This document shows positions 9,601 through 21,625 of a stretch of 64,000 bases of DNA, in pieces (within the stretch, counting starts at the first letter, position 1; each line of letters begins with the position of its first letter). Below the pieces are notes generated by a model. The model was not told where the DNA came from, made no database searches, and saw nothing but the letters and a program-made list of their open reading frames with translations. A program made the translations under genes and the position numbers. The DNA is from Chrysopilus asiliformis (lineage: Eukaryota; Arthropoda; Insecta; Diptera; Rhagionidae), in assembly GCA_964034945.1 (NCBI GenBank), contig OZ035962.1, positions 94,248,784 through 94,312,783 on the forward strand. The letters are read 5' to 3'.

Positions 9601-12213
9601 CGTGCCGGATCATGCCGGCTCGTGCCAGCTGATGCCGGATCATGCCGGCTCGTGCCGGTTCGTGCCGGCATGATCTGGCATCAGCTGGCACGAGCCGGCA
9701 TGAGCCGGCACGAGCCGGCACGAGCCGGCATGATCCGGCACGATCCGGCACGAACCGGCATGATCCGGCACGATCCGGCATCAGCTGGCACGAGCCGGCA
9801 TGATCCGGCATCAGCTGGCACGAGCCGGCACGAACCGGCATGAGCCAGCATGATCCGGCATCAGCTGGCACGAGCCGGCACGAGCCGGCATGATCCGGCA
9901 CGAGCCGGCATGATCCGGCATCAGCCGGCACGAGCCGGCACGAGCCGGCATGATCCGGCATCAGCTGGCACGAGCCGGCACGAACCGGCACGAGCCGGCA
10001 TGATCCGGCATGATCCGGCATCAGCTGGCACGAGCCGGCACGAACCAGCATGAGCCGGCATGATCCGGCATCAGCTGGCACGAGCCGGCATGATCCGGCA
10101 CGATCCGGCACGAACCGGCACGAGCCGGCATGATCCGGCATCAGCTGGCACGAGCCGGCATGATCCGGCATCAGCCGGCACGAGCCGGCATGATCCGGCA
10201 TGATCCGGCATCAGCCGGCACGAGCCGGCACGAGCCGGCATGATCCGGCATCAGCTGGCACGATCCGGCACGAACCGGCACGAGCCGGCATGATCCAGCA
10301 TCAGCTGGCACGAGCCGGCATGAACCGGCATCAGCTGGCACGAGCCGGCACGAGCCGGCATGATCCAGCATCAGCTGGCACGAGCCGGCACGAGCCGGCA
10401 TGATCCAGCATCAGCTGGCACGATCCGGCACGAGCCGGCACGAGCCGGCATGATCCGGCACGATCCGGCACGAAACGGCATGATCCGGCACGATCCGGCA
10501 TCAGCTGGCACGAGCCGGCATGATCCGGCATCAGCCGGCACGAGCCGGCACGAGCCGGCACGAGCCGGCATGATCCAGCATCAGCTGGCACGAGCCGGCA
10601 CGAGCCGGCATGAACCGGCATCAGCTGGCACTGATGCCGGATCATGCCGGCTCATGCCGGTTCGTGCCGGCTCGTGCCAGCTGATGCTGGATCATGCCGG
10701 CTCGTGCCGGCTCGTGCCAGCTGATGCCGGTTCATGCCGGCTCGTGCCGGCTCGTGCCAGCTGATGCTGGATCATGCCGGCTCGTGCCGGCTCGTGCCGG
10801 CTGATGCCGGATCATGCCGGCTCGTGCCAGCTGATGCCGGATCGTGCCGGATCATGCCGGTTCGTGCCGGATCGTGCCGGATCATGCCGGCTCGTGCCGG
10901 CTCGTGCCGGCTCGTGCCAGCTGATGCCGGATCATGCCGGCTCATGCCGGCTCGTGCCAGCTGATGCCAGATCATGCCGGCACGAACCGGCACGAGCCGG
11001 CATGATCCGGCATCAGCTGGCACGAGCCGGCACGAACCGGCATGAGCCGGCATGATCCGGCATCAGCCGGCACGAGCCGGCACGAGCCGGCATGATCCGG
11101 CATCAGCTGGCACGAGCCGGCACGAACCGGCACGAGCCGGCATGATCCGGCATCAGCTGGCTCGTGCCGGCTCGTGCCAGCTGATGCTGGATCATGCCGG
11201 CTCGTGCCGGGTCGTGCCAGCTGATGCCGGTTCATGCCGGCTCGTGCCGACTCGTGCCAGCTGATGCTGGATCATGCCGGCTCGTGCCGGCTCGTGCCGG
11301 CTGATGCCGGATCATGCCGGCTCGTGCCAGCTGATGCCGGATCGTGCCGGATCATGCCGGTTCGTGCCGGATCGTGCCGGATCATGCCGGCTCGTGCCGG
11401 CTCGTGCCGGATCGTGCCAGCTGATGCTGGATCATGCCGGCTCGTGCCGGATCGTGCCAGCTGATGCTGGATCATGCCGGCTCGTGCCGGCTCGTGCCAG
11501 CTGATGCCGGTTCATGCCGGCTCGTGCCGGCTCGTGCCAGCTGATGCTGGATCATGCCGGCTCGTGCCGGCTCGTGCCGGCTGATGCCGGATCATGCCGG
11601 CTCGTGCCAGCTGATGCCGGATCGTGCCGGATAATGCCGGTTCGTGCCGGATCGTGCCGGATCATGCCGGCTCGTGCCGGCTCGTGCCGGATCGTTCCAG
11701 CTGATGCTGGATCATGCCGGCTCGTGCCGGCTCGTGCCAGCTGATGCCAGATCGGCACGAACCGGCACGAGCCGGCATGATCCGGCATCAGCTGGCACGA
11801 GCCGGCACGAACCGACATGATCCGGCATCAGCCGGCACGAGCCGGCACGAACCGGCACGAGCCGGCATGATCCGGCATCAACCGGCACGAACCGGCACGA
11901 GCCGGCATGATCCGGCATCAGCCGGCACGAACCGGCACGAGCCGGCATGATCTGGCATCAGCCGGCACGAACCGGCACGAGCCGGCATGATCCGGCATCA
12001 GCCGGCACGAACCGGCACGAGCCGGCATGATCTGGCATCAGCCGGCACGAGCCGGCATGATCCGGCATCAGCCGGCACGAACCGGCACGAGCCGGCATGA
12101 TCCGGCATCAGCCGGCACGAACCGGATTATGCCGGATCAGTCCGGCTTGTGCCGGGTCATGCTGGATTATGCCGGATCATGCCGGCTCGTGCCGGATTAT
12201 GCCGGATCATGCA
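6641..12213. repeat. 5.6-kb GC-rich satellite of 10-bp units with orientation switches
   Basis: The array consists of 10-bp units joined by CCGG, with a few core types: CCGGCACGAG, CCGGCATGAT, CCGGCATCAG and CCGGCACGAA. Four of these in order form a 40-bp unit, and longer periods near 160 bp are visible. The strand of the unit flips at about 7370, 9661, 10631, 10978, 11160, 11753 and 12124. CAGCTG junctions occur only in the core (about 7681-11797); the outer parts use CAGCCG. The right edge is degenerate. GC content is far above the surrounding DNA. Open frames of up to 233 codons occur on both strands, but they arise from the 10-bp period (a 10-residue peptide repeat) and are not evidence of coding. 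Confidence 0.95.
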
Positions 12214-15026
12214 TGATACCCTGATACCCTGGAGATGGAGTTATTCATTACATGATATTAAATCCTCGAAATACCTACAGTCTACCCGTGCAGCTCCTTA
12301 CATCTTATTTTACTGTTGCAGTTTCATTTTTAAGTTTCTATTGCCACAGGTTGACACGTTTTTCCTTTTTCTTACTTAGGTGAAAGCGCGCTTAGCATAC
12401 GATAAATTTTCCGGCCAATCACGCTGCATGCAAGTCTGCAACTTTTACTCCATTTTTCTGATGGAGTAAAATTGGAATTTGGAAAAGTGTACTATTTGAA
12501 ATTTGGAAAAGAGTTTTTTCGCTCTGGATCACATACTAGCTAATTATTAACTCAATAGCTTTGAAAATCTGAAAAAAAAGTTTAACTGCAAATTGCTTGT
12601 TGTGTATAAAAACTACCTTGTATTGCATAATTTGAAAAACTTGTTTCTATGCTATTGTCTCCAAGGGCACGATTTGATTTCAACGTGCCAATAAACTGGC
12701 TTACAATTCCTATGCTCTGATCTGTTTCTTCCGGCGGTAAAGACACAGAGTGTTCCTTATTTAAGTACCGGTGGTGATTGGATAGACTGTGAAGGCGAGG
12801 AACGCATTCCCGAATGGTGTATAATATTGTTATCTAAGATACATAACTAGGTGTAAATTGAAGAACATGATGAGATTTGTTGGCTGGTGCGCGAATATAC
12901 TAAGATTCCATCTTCCCTGTTTGTTGTCGAGGTTGAAACGTTGAACAAACAGCAAAACGAACGACACTAGCATTAGTAGAGCAGCCGTGCAACCCCAGGG
13001 ATTCTGGCCAGGACACCGTCGACGTGTGAATCTTCGTAAATAAATAGATTGGGTTAGGGATGGTTCATAATTGACTTTGGGATTTTTCAAAACACATGAA
13101 AGAATTCACTTTTTTTGTCCTTTGGAGGGCGCTGTATTTGAAGCTACTTGGTTTGCTTCTGTTTCTGATTCTTTTTCTGATGTAGCTCTTAGCTCTGTTT
13201 ACTTGTTGTCCTTTTATCTAGAGTGGTATCTATTAGATGACATTTTTCTCCCGTTGTCACCTTGACGGTAAAATAATAAAAAGCCGGTATAAATGGCGAA
13301 CAAAAAAACACAGCAAAACAAAATATATTTTCCCGGTGTGTTTTGTGAATGTTCGAGAAAAATTTATTATTTTGTTCGTTATCGGTTTTATAGGATTACT
13401 CGACACATCTCTAGATCATCGGGAAAAGTTGCTTTTTTCGTTGATGGAATTCTTTTGATCTTGATAACACGTGAAAGGAATTTTATTTCGTCCATTTTTA
13501 TTATAGCTAAAAGAACCGAATCCGTGTGAAATATAATTTTCGTTAACCAGCAAACCTTCTTTATAGAAAAAAACGTTACATACTGTTTGGATAGTAAATT
13601 AGCTTACGAATTCATATAAAATAATTAAGGATTTTTTTCAGTCTGTACTTTAATATTAAGAATGCTCGTCGTGCTAGATCAAAGTTTTAGAAATTTTGAT
13701 GCTGAAACGAAAATCACGAAAAAAGTGCTTTGCGTAAAACAATTTGCACCGCAGACGAAAGATTTTAGAAATAATCGCGCAATTTAAAATTAAATCTCGA
13801 AGTCACATAGGTCCAAGCGAAGAGTTAGTCAACAAACGAAAAAAAAAATACGCCGCTGGCGAAAAAGTTTTGATTTATATGTACTCTAGGCAAAAATCCG
13901 ATAAAACGATAAGTTGCAGGCGAAAAAACATCGACAGATTGTGCGGCACGCGAAAAGAATATTATTTATTGGCCAAATCCGCCCTAATTTTTTTCCAAAA
14001 AAGGGTGTTTTTTGTAGTTATTTGTGGGCCCCCTTGGAACTGGCAGCTGTCACTGTTGTATGACCTGTATTTCAGTTTCCACTGAACTATGACAGATATC
14101 TTGATTCGGGTTTTACTAGTAAACATGTTGACTCCAAGAAAAAGATACGCCTAAAAAGGGCTGCCCCACCTTCCAGTAACTGCCTTTTTCTGGATCTGTA
14201 GATCAGGTTTTGACCATTAGATTTGTCGCGATTAACGGATAGTTTTGGCCTATTAAAAACTTCTTCCTCCACCCTTCGCCTTTAACTTTTTTGTATGCTA
14301 TCCAATAGAAGGTAATTTTTTTGGTGAAACTATATAATTTAGGGTCAAATTGATCAGTGAAAATTAGAGGTGGTGTGCCGACGAATATGAGTAGCCCAAA
14401 ACCTTTGATTTGACAAATGTATTTCCTATCAGAGATTTTTTACATCCTAAAAAGTTATTTCTAAAAAAGCTTCCCACACGTAATATTTAAAGATTTTTTA
14501 AATAAGCTTTGTTGGTTTTTTTCTACTTTTTGTTAAAAAACCTCGATTTTTTTTCTTTTTACCTTTATAAGAAAGATATTAAAAACACTTGAAAAATAAA
14601 GGAACCTTCACGTGCCCGGGACATATACCCATCGACACAGTTCGATGAGTCCACAAAATGTCTGTGTGTGTATATGTATGTTATGTTTATAACGAGATTT
14701 GTAAGATCGATTTCTACCAGTAAACCTTTATCGATTTTGACGCGGTTTTTTGCATTCGATATCTTCGCGGTTTTGAAAAAAATGAACCGTTTTCGAGGAC
14801 ATCGCAAAAATCTTTTCCATCTGTATGGGAGAAGGGGGAAGGGGTGGTTCAATTTTTCTAATTTCTGGAGAGGTTTTTCATAATTAAAGATACCTCTTAA
14901 AAACCTATTTTTCTTCAAAGTATAAAATTTGGTAATTCAAAATCTAAATTTTATAGTTTCAACAAAAAAATTGACCATAACATTTTCTGAAACCACTTTT
15001 TTACAATAAACAATCATTTATCCTTA
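12214..15026. other. Gene-free stretch right of the satellite
   Basis: Open frames of 60-117 codons (for example 12830-13090, 13744-14085 and 14565-14918) overlap one another on opposite strands and show no domain. The frame at 12830-13090 has one hydrophobic run that could span a membrane, but nothing else supports it. No element ends were recognised. Confidence 0.4.
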
Positions 15027-15651
15027 TACTATGTTCACACCGACGCAAAATCACGTAATTTTGCGAAATTATTTAGATCTTAAACCAAAGTGTTCACACA
15101 GAGATTAAGGTAATTCTGTTTGACATTTCAACTACGTTAGTTCAAAAATGGATCGAGCAAATTCGTGTAGGATTACTATGAATTTTAGTAATATGATGAA
15201 TAATATAATTCAAAATATCGAGGAAATATATGCAAACAGAATTAGACACTTTAGAAGAAAATGGAAATTATCTGTAATGAAAATAAACAATTATTTTCCA
15301 TTTCATATTTAACTGCATCATAAACATGTCCATTTATTTATTTTTTCAGACCACAGGTTTACTAATATCTCCTCTTCGCGTGCGGAACACGGCTTCTTTT
15401 TCTTATATTTCCGTTTTTCCAATGCAGCACAAATGTCAAAACTGATGTGCTGAAGAGAGCTGAATAAGTGATTCAGGGTTGTATCCATTGTTTTTGCTTG
15501 ATTTCGTTCCTAATTTTGTGGAAATTACATACTTTTAGTGATTTTGAAAACAGGCTAATGTACTGGAAATCTCGTGATTTCGAGCGTGATTTCGTTCAAA
15601 ATTACGAAAATCTTCAAAATTACGTGATTTTGCGTCGGTGTGAACATAGTA
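15027..15651. mobile_element. PIF/Harbinger-like MITE with TTA duplication
   Basis: A 625-bp element has TIRs of about 37 bp beginning TACTATGTTCACACCGACGC. It is flanked by TTA on both sides (15024-15026 and 15652-15654). A 3-bp TTA/TAA target duplication is typical of PIF/Harbinger elements. The interior has no transposase and includes several GTGATTTCG/AATTACG motifs near the right end that resemble extra TIR copies. Confidence 0.7.
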
Positions 15652-15756
15652 TTAATGTAAAGCCGAAAATAAATTTCCAAAAAAAAATTGATAAAAAATC
15701 ATTTTGAAATTTCAATATTCGACAAAAAAAAAATTGCATACTTAAGGCGCTACACC

Positions 15757-15907
15757 TGACACTTTATTCTGAGAATTTTATACTTCGATACTAGATTCAA
15801 GTTGCACAACCGTTATTGGATTTATTCTGCGATAAAATTTGCGCAATAAATTCTTATTAAAATTCGCGGAGAAATTCACGAAAAAATCGCTAGTGTAAAC
15901 GGAGCCT
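15757..15907. repeat. Dispersed repeat related to 42028-42300
   Basis: A block from ACACTTTATTCTGAGAATTT through AATTCGCGGAGAAATTCACG resembles the sequence at 42028-42300, which has the same segments in the same order plus an insertion. The family and class are unknown. Confidence 0.55.
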
Positions 15908-16041
15908 AAAGAGATTTTTTGAGGTTTTAAACTAAAAGTTATAAAATACCTACCACATTTCTACTTTTTAAAGCATTTTCATGTTGTTTTCATGATTTCT
16001 AAAAATTCAAAGAGCTTCAAATCAAAGAATGAACTTTTAAA

Positions 16042-16488
16042 CTACTGAAAAATATATTTTGATACCAATAGAAAACCCAGTGTTGAATTAGGAAAAATAA
16101 AACTGAAAGTAAGTGCTATTGTCTCTAAAAACATACATTCTAGATATTTATTGGCATATAGTGGTGGCATAAAACTGTCCAGCTGAAATTCATACATTTT
16201 GCAAATTGTGGCTGGTGTCAGGGACATTATGGCAGTTGCATTGCTTGGTAGTTCAACTTCTGTCTCCATTTCATTTAATTTGAAGAACGTAACGTAAATT
16301 ACAAAACTAGATATGGGAATGGAGATTTCGTGTCGTCCGTTCTGAAGTGGTATCGTCCTTTTAGCACTTTTCCTATAGTTTTTCATTTGTTGCCATTTAG
16401 TGAGTTTTAATTTATTAATTTCGAAGTAATCTGGCGACTTTTTGTCTCGTCCCTTTGACGCCGTCACGATAAACGAGGTCTGATTCAC
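16042..16488 (-). CDS. Unrecognised 148-codon open frame
   Basis: This is the longest non-repeat frame in the left half of the window. It opens with GTG just after an in-frame TGA, and the first in-frame ATG is about 35 codons in, so it is not a standard start. The first half is basic and hydrophilic with balanced codon use. The second half has hydrophobic stretches. A splice acceptor could lie near the left end of the frame, but the context is weak. No domain is recognised. It may be an exon, a decayed transposon gene or chance. Confidence 0.25.
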   Translation of the reverse strand: MNQTSFIVTASKGRDKKSPDYFEINKLKLTKWQQMKNYRKSAKRTIPLQNGRHEISIPISSFVIYVTFFKLNEMETEVELPSNATAIMSLTPATICKMYEFQLDSFMPPLYANKYLECMFLETIALTFSFIFPNSTLGFLLVSKYIFQ

Positions 16489-16837
16489 TTTTCACTTGCA
16501 ATTCACAGACATTCTAGGGCCCGATGAATTTTAAATCGATTAATGTTACTAATTTTGGACAGTGTGCAGTTAAAGGTTTTTTTTTAAACTATTATAAATT
16601 GCGAACAAGCCGAACAAGATTTTTATATCCTAAATTTTAGATTTTTTAAATAATCACTTAATTTTATGAAGTTTTGTTTCAAATATGCAATATTCATACT
16701 TGTTTTCTATTTATAGTCATTTTACAATTATTAATGGCGAAAAATGACTACTTTGTTTAAGTGCCTACTCTGTATAAAAAAGTGTTCAGAATATGATTCT
16801 AAATAACACTTCTATACGTTAAAATCCAATTGAAATA

Positions 16838-17022
16838 CAGTCGAACCTGGATAAGTGGGATCTCACGGAACCGTCCCACGAATCCCACTTATAGAGGCTT
16901 CCCACTCACTTACCCTAAGTTGCCACTTCTGTTTAGAAACGCTCGTATCGAACAATCCATCCTAGTTATAGAGGTTTCCCACTGGGAGGTTTCCCAGATG
17001 TTCCACTTTTCAGGTTTGACTT
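16838..17022. mobile_element. pogo/Tigger-like MITE, ~185 bp
   Basis: It starts CAGTCGAACCTGGATAAGTG and ends with a degenerate inverted counterpart (CCACTTTTCAGGTTTGACTT). This is the terminal pattern of pogo-type Tc1/mariner MITEs. A TA lies directly before the left end. Internal CCCACT(T/G) motifs repeat in both orientations. The right end is eroded. Confidence 0.55.
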
Positions 17023-17735
17023 AAAATATGCATGGACGTATGTATTTGAGAGTGGGGTGGGGGCAGGGGTTAGTGGTATGGGTGGGTCAACCTTATAATT
17101 GAGAATTAAAATTTCTAATAAAGGAAGTGAAGAGATTCCACCGATGTACCAGGAAAATGAAAATCTGGACTATTTGTTGAATGAATACGGAATTTACTGA
17201 AAATGGGAACCAATCAGCAATGATTTTACTGGAATATAAATATTAGAGAAATGTGAAGAAAAAAAAAGTAATTTTTTTAATGTATACCGGAGCTGCTTTT
17301 TTAGGGCTGCATTTTGTCCCCCCCCCCCAATTAAAAACCCTCTGGGCGCCCTTAAATAGATGACAATGTTCGGAGAAAAACATAACGGGATGTAAATACT
17401 GATTTAAGTTGACCTTGACAATTAAAACTTTTCACATGCGGCGCAATAATTTCTACCTGTATGGATTATTTACAAAAAATTGCCTATGACGGATTTTCTT
17501 TATAATTTCTGTCTACATGAATTTTTTAAATAAAAATTCTTCTTACGACGCAATTTTTGTTGCTTGCCGAAGTTTTGTATCTAGAAAGGGAAAGGCGCCC
17601 GGCTTGTGGTGCTGGCTGCAAGTTTAATTAATGATGAATAACAACATTTACCTTTTATCGGTTACTCGCCGTGTAAAGCCCAATTTAGACTAACGACTGC
17701 GATCACGATTAAAACTTCTCGCATGAAAGCTTTGA

Positions 17736-17834
17736 TCACCCAAATTCAAATGTCAAACGATGGTTTTGCTGTTTGCCAACTTAGCAGCGCTGGCAAACAG
17801 CAAAACCGTCGTTTGACATTTGAATTTGGGCGAT
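17736..17834. repeat. Near-perfect hairpin, ~43-bp arms
   Basis: The left arm, from ATCACCCAAATTCAAATG through TTGCTGTTTGCCA, pairs with the right arm across a loop of about 12 bp. The arms differ at only a few positions. The surrounding DNA (17690-18125) repeats GCTGGCAAA and AGCAGCGC motifs, so this may be the centre or one end of a larger eroded element. Confidence 0.7.
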
Positions 17835-19564
17835 TTTTTAAATAATAAACGTAACACACAAATTTAAATGAATAAACGTAAAATAACAACTTAAAATAAA
17901 CAAACTTTTCCACTTATCAGACTTTTGACAGCTCAGTAACCATGCAACAGAGTCACGTGATCCCTAGTAGCGCTGGCAAAGTAGAACGGTCTCTACTTCA
18001 ATAGCGCTGCTAAAATCATCGCGCTGCTGCTGTTAGTAGCAGCCTACTAGGGTTCACACGGTGCTGCTGAAACGGCTGCTAACAGCCGAACAGCTAGCAG
18101 CGCTGGCAAAACAGCGTCGTGTGACTGCCGCATTATAGACAAAAATAATTACAGGATTATTAGGTAACAAAAAATCTAATACCGAATAATTAAATTTTTG
18201 CAAAACAAAATCGAATAACGACTATTTGAGTCTGAATGCACTACTGCCAGATTATAATTTTATGATAATTTTAGTTATTTGACAAGTGGTCAAAATTTAT
18301 ATAGAGATAGGAAATAGCATATTATGACGCAGTGACTTTCACATTAATTGACAAATATTGATCCCTGCGATAAGAAAATATTACCATCCATTGGTGACGA
18401 TTAATTAAATTTGAGATTTCAACATATATTTGTAGTAATAGTTAACATGTAGATAAATTTAATATGAAGATAATGTAATATAATTTGAATATGTTGTTCA
18501 TTCTAATTTGCATAGTACGTGAATCAAATAAACTTTCAGAATTCGATTGATATTCCTCATCATCCTTCGTTTCTTAGCGAATATCTTTCATCGATCGAAA
18601 TATAGATAGGAATATAGGCGTTGTTTGCCCGTTTGAAATTCCCAGGGGTTTAGAGCAACGAAACTTATTTAGGTGATGATGTTGATGATGGTGTCGTATT
18701 TACTACATTCGAGTGTAAGAAAGTAATCACAATGTTTAATACAGATCGATGATATATTCAAGATGCTGCCACTACGGAGGGAGGAGACTGATGGATCAAA
18801 TTGTTGTTTCTCTATAGTATATAGTTTGATGATGATGCGATGATAGGCAATATATAGAAATTCTGCATGCAAATTATTTGTTGCATGTCTGAATTCAATA
18901 ATCCTAGTCTTAGAGATAAGACTTTTTCATTTTCTTCCTGGGTATCCTTGAAGTAAAATGTCTTTGTATACCAGAAGGAAAATGACTTAATACTTAATCA
19001 TCCTCGGCGCTACTGCTCTCGAAGAGCCTGGGCCTCCTCAATTGGTTTCAAAACCATATATTCCCTGCTTCACACCAACACTTTTTACATGGATTGCAAA
19101 CCATGTATGAATTACAACATTTGTAAGGTTTTTACATTGCAAACAATAAACAGCAGAGGCTGTGATAGCAATCTAGACCGATGATGTCGAGCAATGTAGT
19201 TAAATTCAACTAGATTTCTTGGATTCATCTAAAACGACCAGAATCCAGTGAAAATCTAGGTAAAATCAAATCTTAATTAGAAAATCCCGTTAAAATGGTC
19301 AAAAAACAACTAGAAAATCGAGAAAAATCGTTTAATTAGTTCCAATCTAGATGAGTTTAACTAGAAAAATAGTTAAATTACACAGCAAATGCAATCATGC
19401 AGTTTTACATATCACTTTTAATAAAATCCCGAATTTAAGAAATCGTTTGAATTAAAACCGCCGATTTGTAACAACGTAATTATTTCCAATAAGATATTTC
19501 TATCTTATTCAGGTTTTTCTGTATAATCCAAGGTGATTTTTTTTCACAGTATCAACATGTACTA
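17835..19564. other. Gene-free stretch
   Basis: No supported gene is seen. The first 300 bases contain repeated AGCAGCGCTGGCAAA motifs, possibly decayed TIR copies related to the hairpin at 17736. Short GATGATG runs occur at 18670-18690 and 18825-18845. Confidence 0.4.
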
Positions 19565-19572
19565 ACAACAAG

Positions 19573-20246
19573 CAGTGTTGTGCCACGTAGTCTACGTGAT
19601 GTAGACTACACCATTGTCTACGCGTAGACTATTACTGTAGACTATGGTCTATTCTCTACGCGTAGACAATGTAGACAATTAATAAAAAAAAGAATAGCTG
19701 ATTTAGTTTTAAAATCTCATTTTATTCAATTAATTTAAACATAATAAAGCACAATTTCCAGGAAGCAATCGCCAAATGCCGCCTTAGTTAGCTTTCGGCA
19801 GTATTTTGCAAAAAAATGTTGCAATGCAGGCAAAAAGCGGAGTATTTGTTGTTGGCCTCAAAGCCCAGCTTATTAAATGCTTTGTTTTTAAGCCTTCCTG
19901 CCATATTTAAAAAAAACACAATTTCACTGTGGGCACGTACGATAGGAAATGAGGTTAGATTCACATACAAGCGAAAAAGGCAATAAAGGCATGGCGCTGG
20001 TGTCGCTGAGGAGCCCAGTTAGCGAATTTTCATATAAATTTAACTCCATTTCCTATATAGTATAGTATTAGATATATGACGCACTGATGACATTGTTTTG
20101 ACAGATATGAGAAAGTCTACATTGTCTACGCAAAGTCGACATTGTCTACGCCAATGTCTACATTGTCTACCCCAAATCTATTGTCTACGCTATTGTCTAC
20201 ACTGAAGTGTAGACAATGAAAGTCTACGCGTAGAGGAACAACACTG
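19573..20246. mobile_element. Non-autonomous hAT element with 8-bp duplication
   Basis: The element starts CAGTGTTGTGCC and ends with CAACACTG. It is flanked on both sides by ACAACAAG (19565-19572 and 20247-20254), an exact 8-bp duplication as made by hAT transposases. Both ends carry many GTCTAC/GTAGAC motifs in mixed orientation (for example GTAGACAATG), probably transposase-binding repeats. The interior keeps a decayed piece of transposase at 19788-19970. Confidence 0.88.
19788..19970 (-). pseudogene. Relic of hAT transposase C-terminal dimerisation region
   Basis: The minus-strand peptide contains HSEIVFFLNMAGRLKNKAF and then an LHCN motif. This has the spacing of the hAT C-terminal signature: Ser-Glu-x-x-Phe, then Ala-Gly, a Lys/Arg plus Asn-x-Leu, and a final Leu-x-x-Asn. 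Only this piece remains inside a 674-bp hAT element, so the element is a deletion derivative of an autonomous copy. The match was made by eye; a profile search would settle it. Confidence 0.5.
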
Positions 20247-20254
20247 ACAACAAG

Positions 20255-21625
20255 TATAAATTTGATAACTTGATCTGATGATAAAGTTTCTATCAATGGA
20301 GATTGTGAATGCAGGACATTACCAGCAACAATTCCCCCTTACAATACCGAAATTGATAGGATGGGAACGGTGTGGCATAATGTGAGGATCAACTTCTGTT
20401 GATTCAGTGTTTGAATATTTCTTTTATAGATTCTTGGTAATTTTTCTTCCCCTACCAAGATTTAAGACATCTACTTGTCTGCTTGGCAGACCTAAAACAA
20501 ACGTGACAAGGTGAATCCAATTGCTGAAGTGAATCGTCATAAGATTTAAAAGATTTTCCTTATTTGCGTGTAAATCGGCAGAAATGTTAAAAACGAGAAC
20601 GAAATGAACCAAAATAAGAGAAATTTCTTTAGTTGGCGGACTACCGGATTACAGGGTAATTGTAAATAATGAGATTCCGTGAATTACATTTGCGTTGAGG
20701 TTTTTCTTGAAGAAAAAAAACCGAACTTTTGAAAAGTTTTTTTTTGTTGCCTTTTTATTGAAGCAAAAGTGTACGGGATTTTTTTTTAACATACAATGAT
20801 TACAGCACGTGGAAAAGCATAATAAAGAGACGCACTTGATTACGTTATTTAGTTGCGTAATCTTTAAATGTATCACCACTTAACATACGATCGAACATTG
20901 CAAACACACACGAATTTTATCTTAAAAATGAATTTGATTTTTATCTATGAATTTATGTTAACTTGAGGCACATGCGAGAAATATTGGGTGGGGAAATTCC
21001 CAAATCTTTTCTATATGCAAAAATGTCTCGATGTTATCAATAAACGAATTTCGAAAAAGTCCTTTTCTTACGACAAAACGCAATTGATGTTAACACATTT
21101 TAAGTACTAAATTTAGGTTCATGGTTTTGTATTGTGGGTGGAAATCACAAACAAAACAATTTTCTGAAATATATATACGGTATTTTTTTTAAATCCCAGG
21201 TGAATTTGTTTCATACGCTCAATAAAATTGATGGTTGAAATCCATAAAAAAATATAAAGACAATTTAATACGATTTATAAATTCCCAACTTATACATTTA
21301 TTAATTTACAGCAAAATTATGTGGCTGTAAAAAAACGTGGTGACGTTTTTTCGTTATCTATTACGCATCCGAAGACACAAAACTGGTAAATGGTATTTCT
21401 ACATTCGATGAACTTTTTTCGATGAAGTTTTGGGAATAAGCGGTCTTTCGATGAAGTCGAAAAAATTTCGATCTTTGCGAATTGCATTTTCGGAAACAAA
21501 ACAATTTAAGGAAGAATTAAATACTCTACATTTTTGCCTCTTACCGTAAATCGATATCCTTTACCTTTATCGAGATATTTCAGATTTTCTAAAATCAAAA
21601 TTCATATAAATTTTTTTTGTTTATA
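20255..21625. other. Gene-free stretch
   Basis: AT-rich DNA with only short overlapping frames. No repeats with clear ends were seen. Confidence 0.4.

Noticed and set aside
6641..12213. CRISPR-like array
   Set aside because: There are no unique spacers, the unit is 10 bp, and the genome is eukaryotic.
6491..12224. Many long open frames on both strands encoding Ala/Arg/His/Pro- or Cys/Met-rich 10-residue repeats (up to 233 codons)
   Set aside because: They follow automatically from the 10-bp satellite unit, which is not a multiple of three and rarely gives stops. All frames of a strand read rotated versions of the same peptide, and opposite strands are open at once.
13744..14085. 113-codon basic open frame
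   Set aside because: Driven by A-rich composition with repeated GAAAAA strings; no domain, start context or splice sites.
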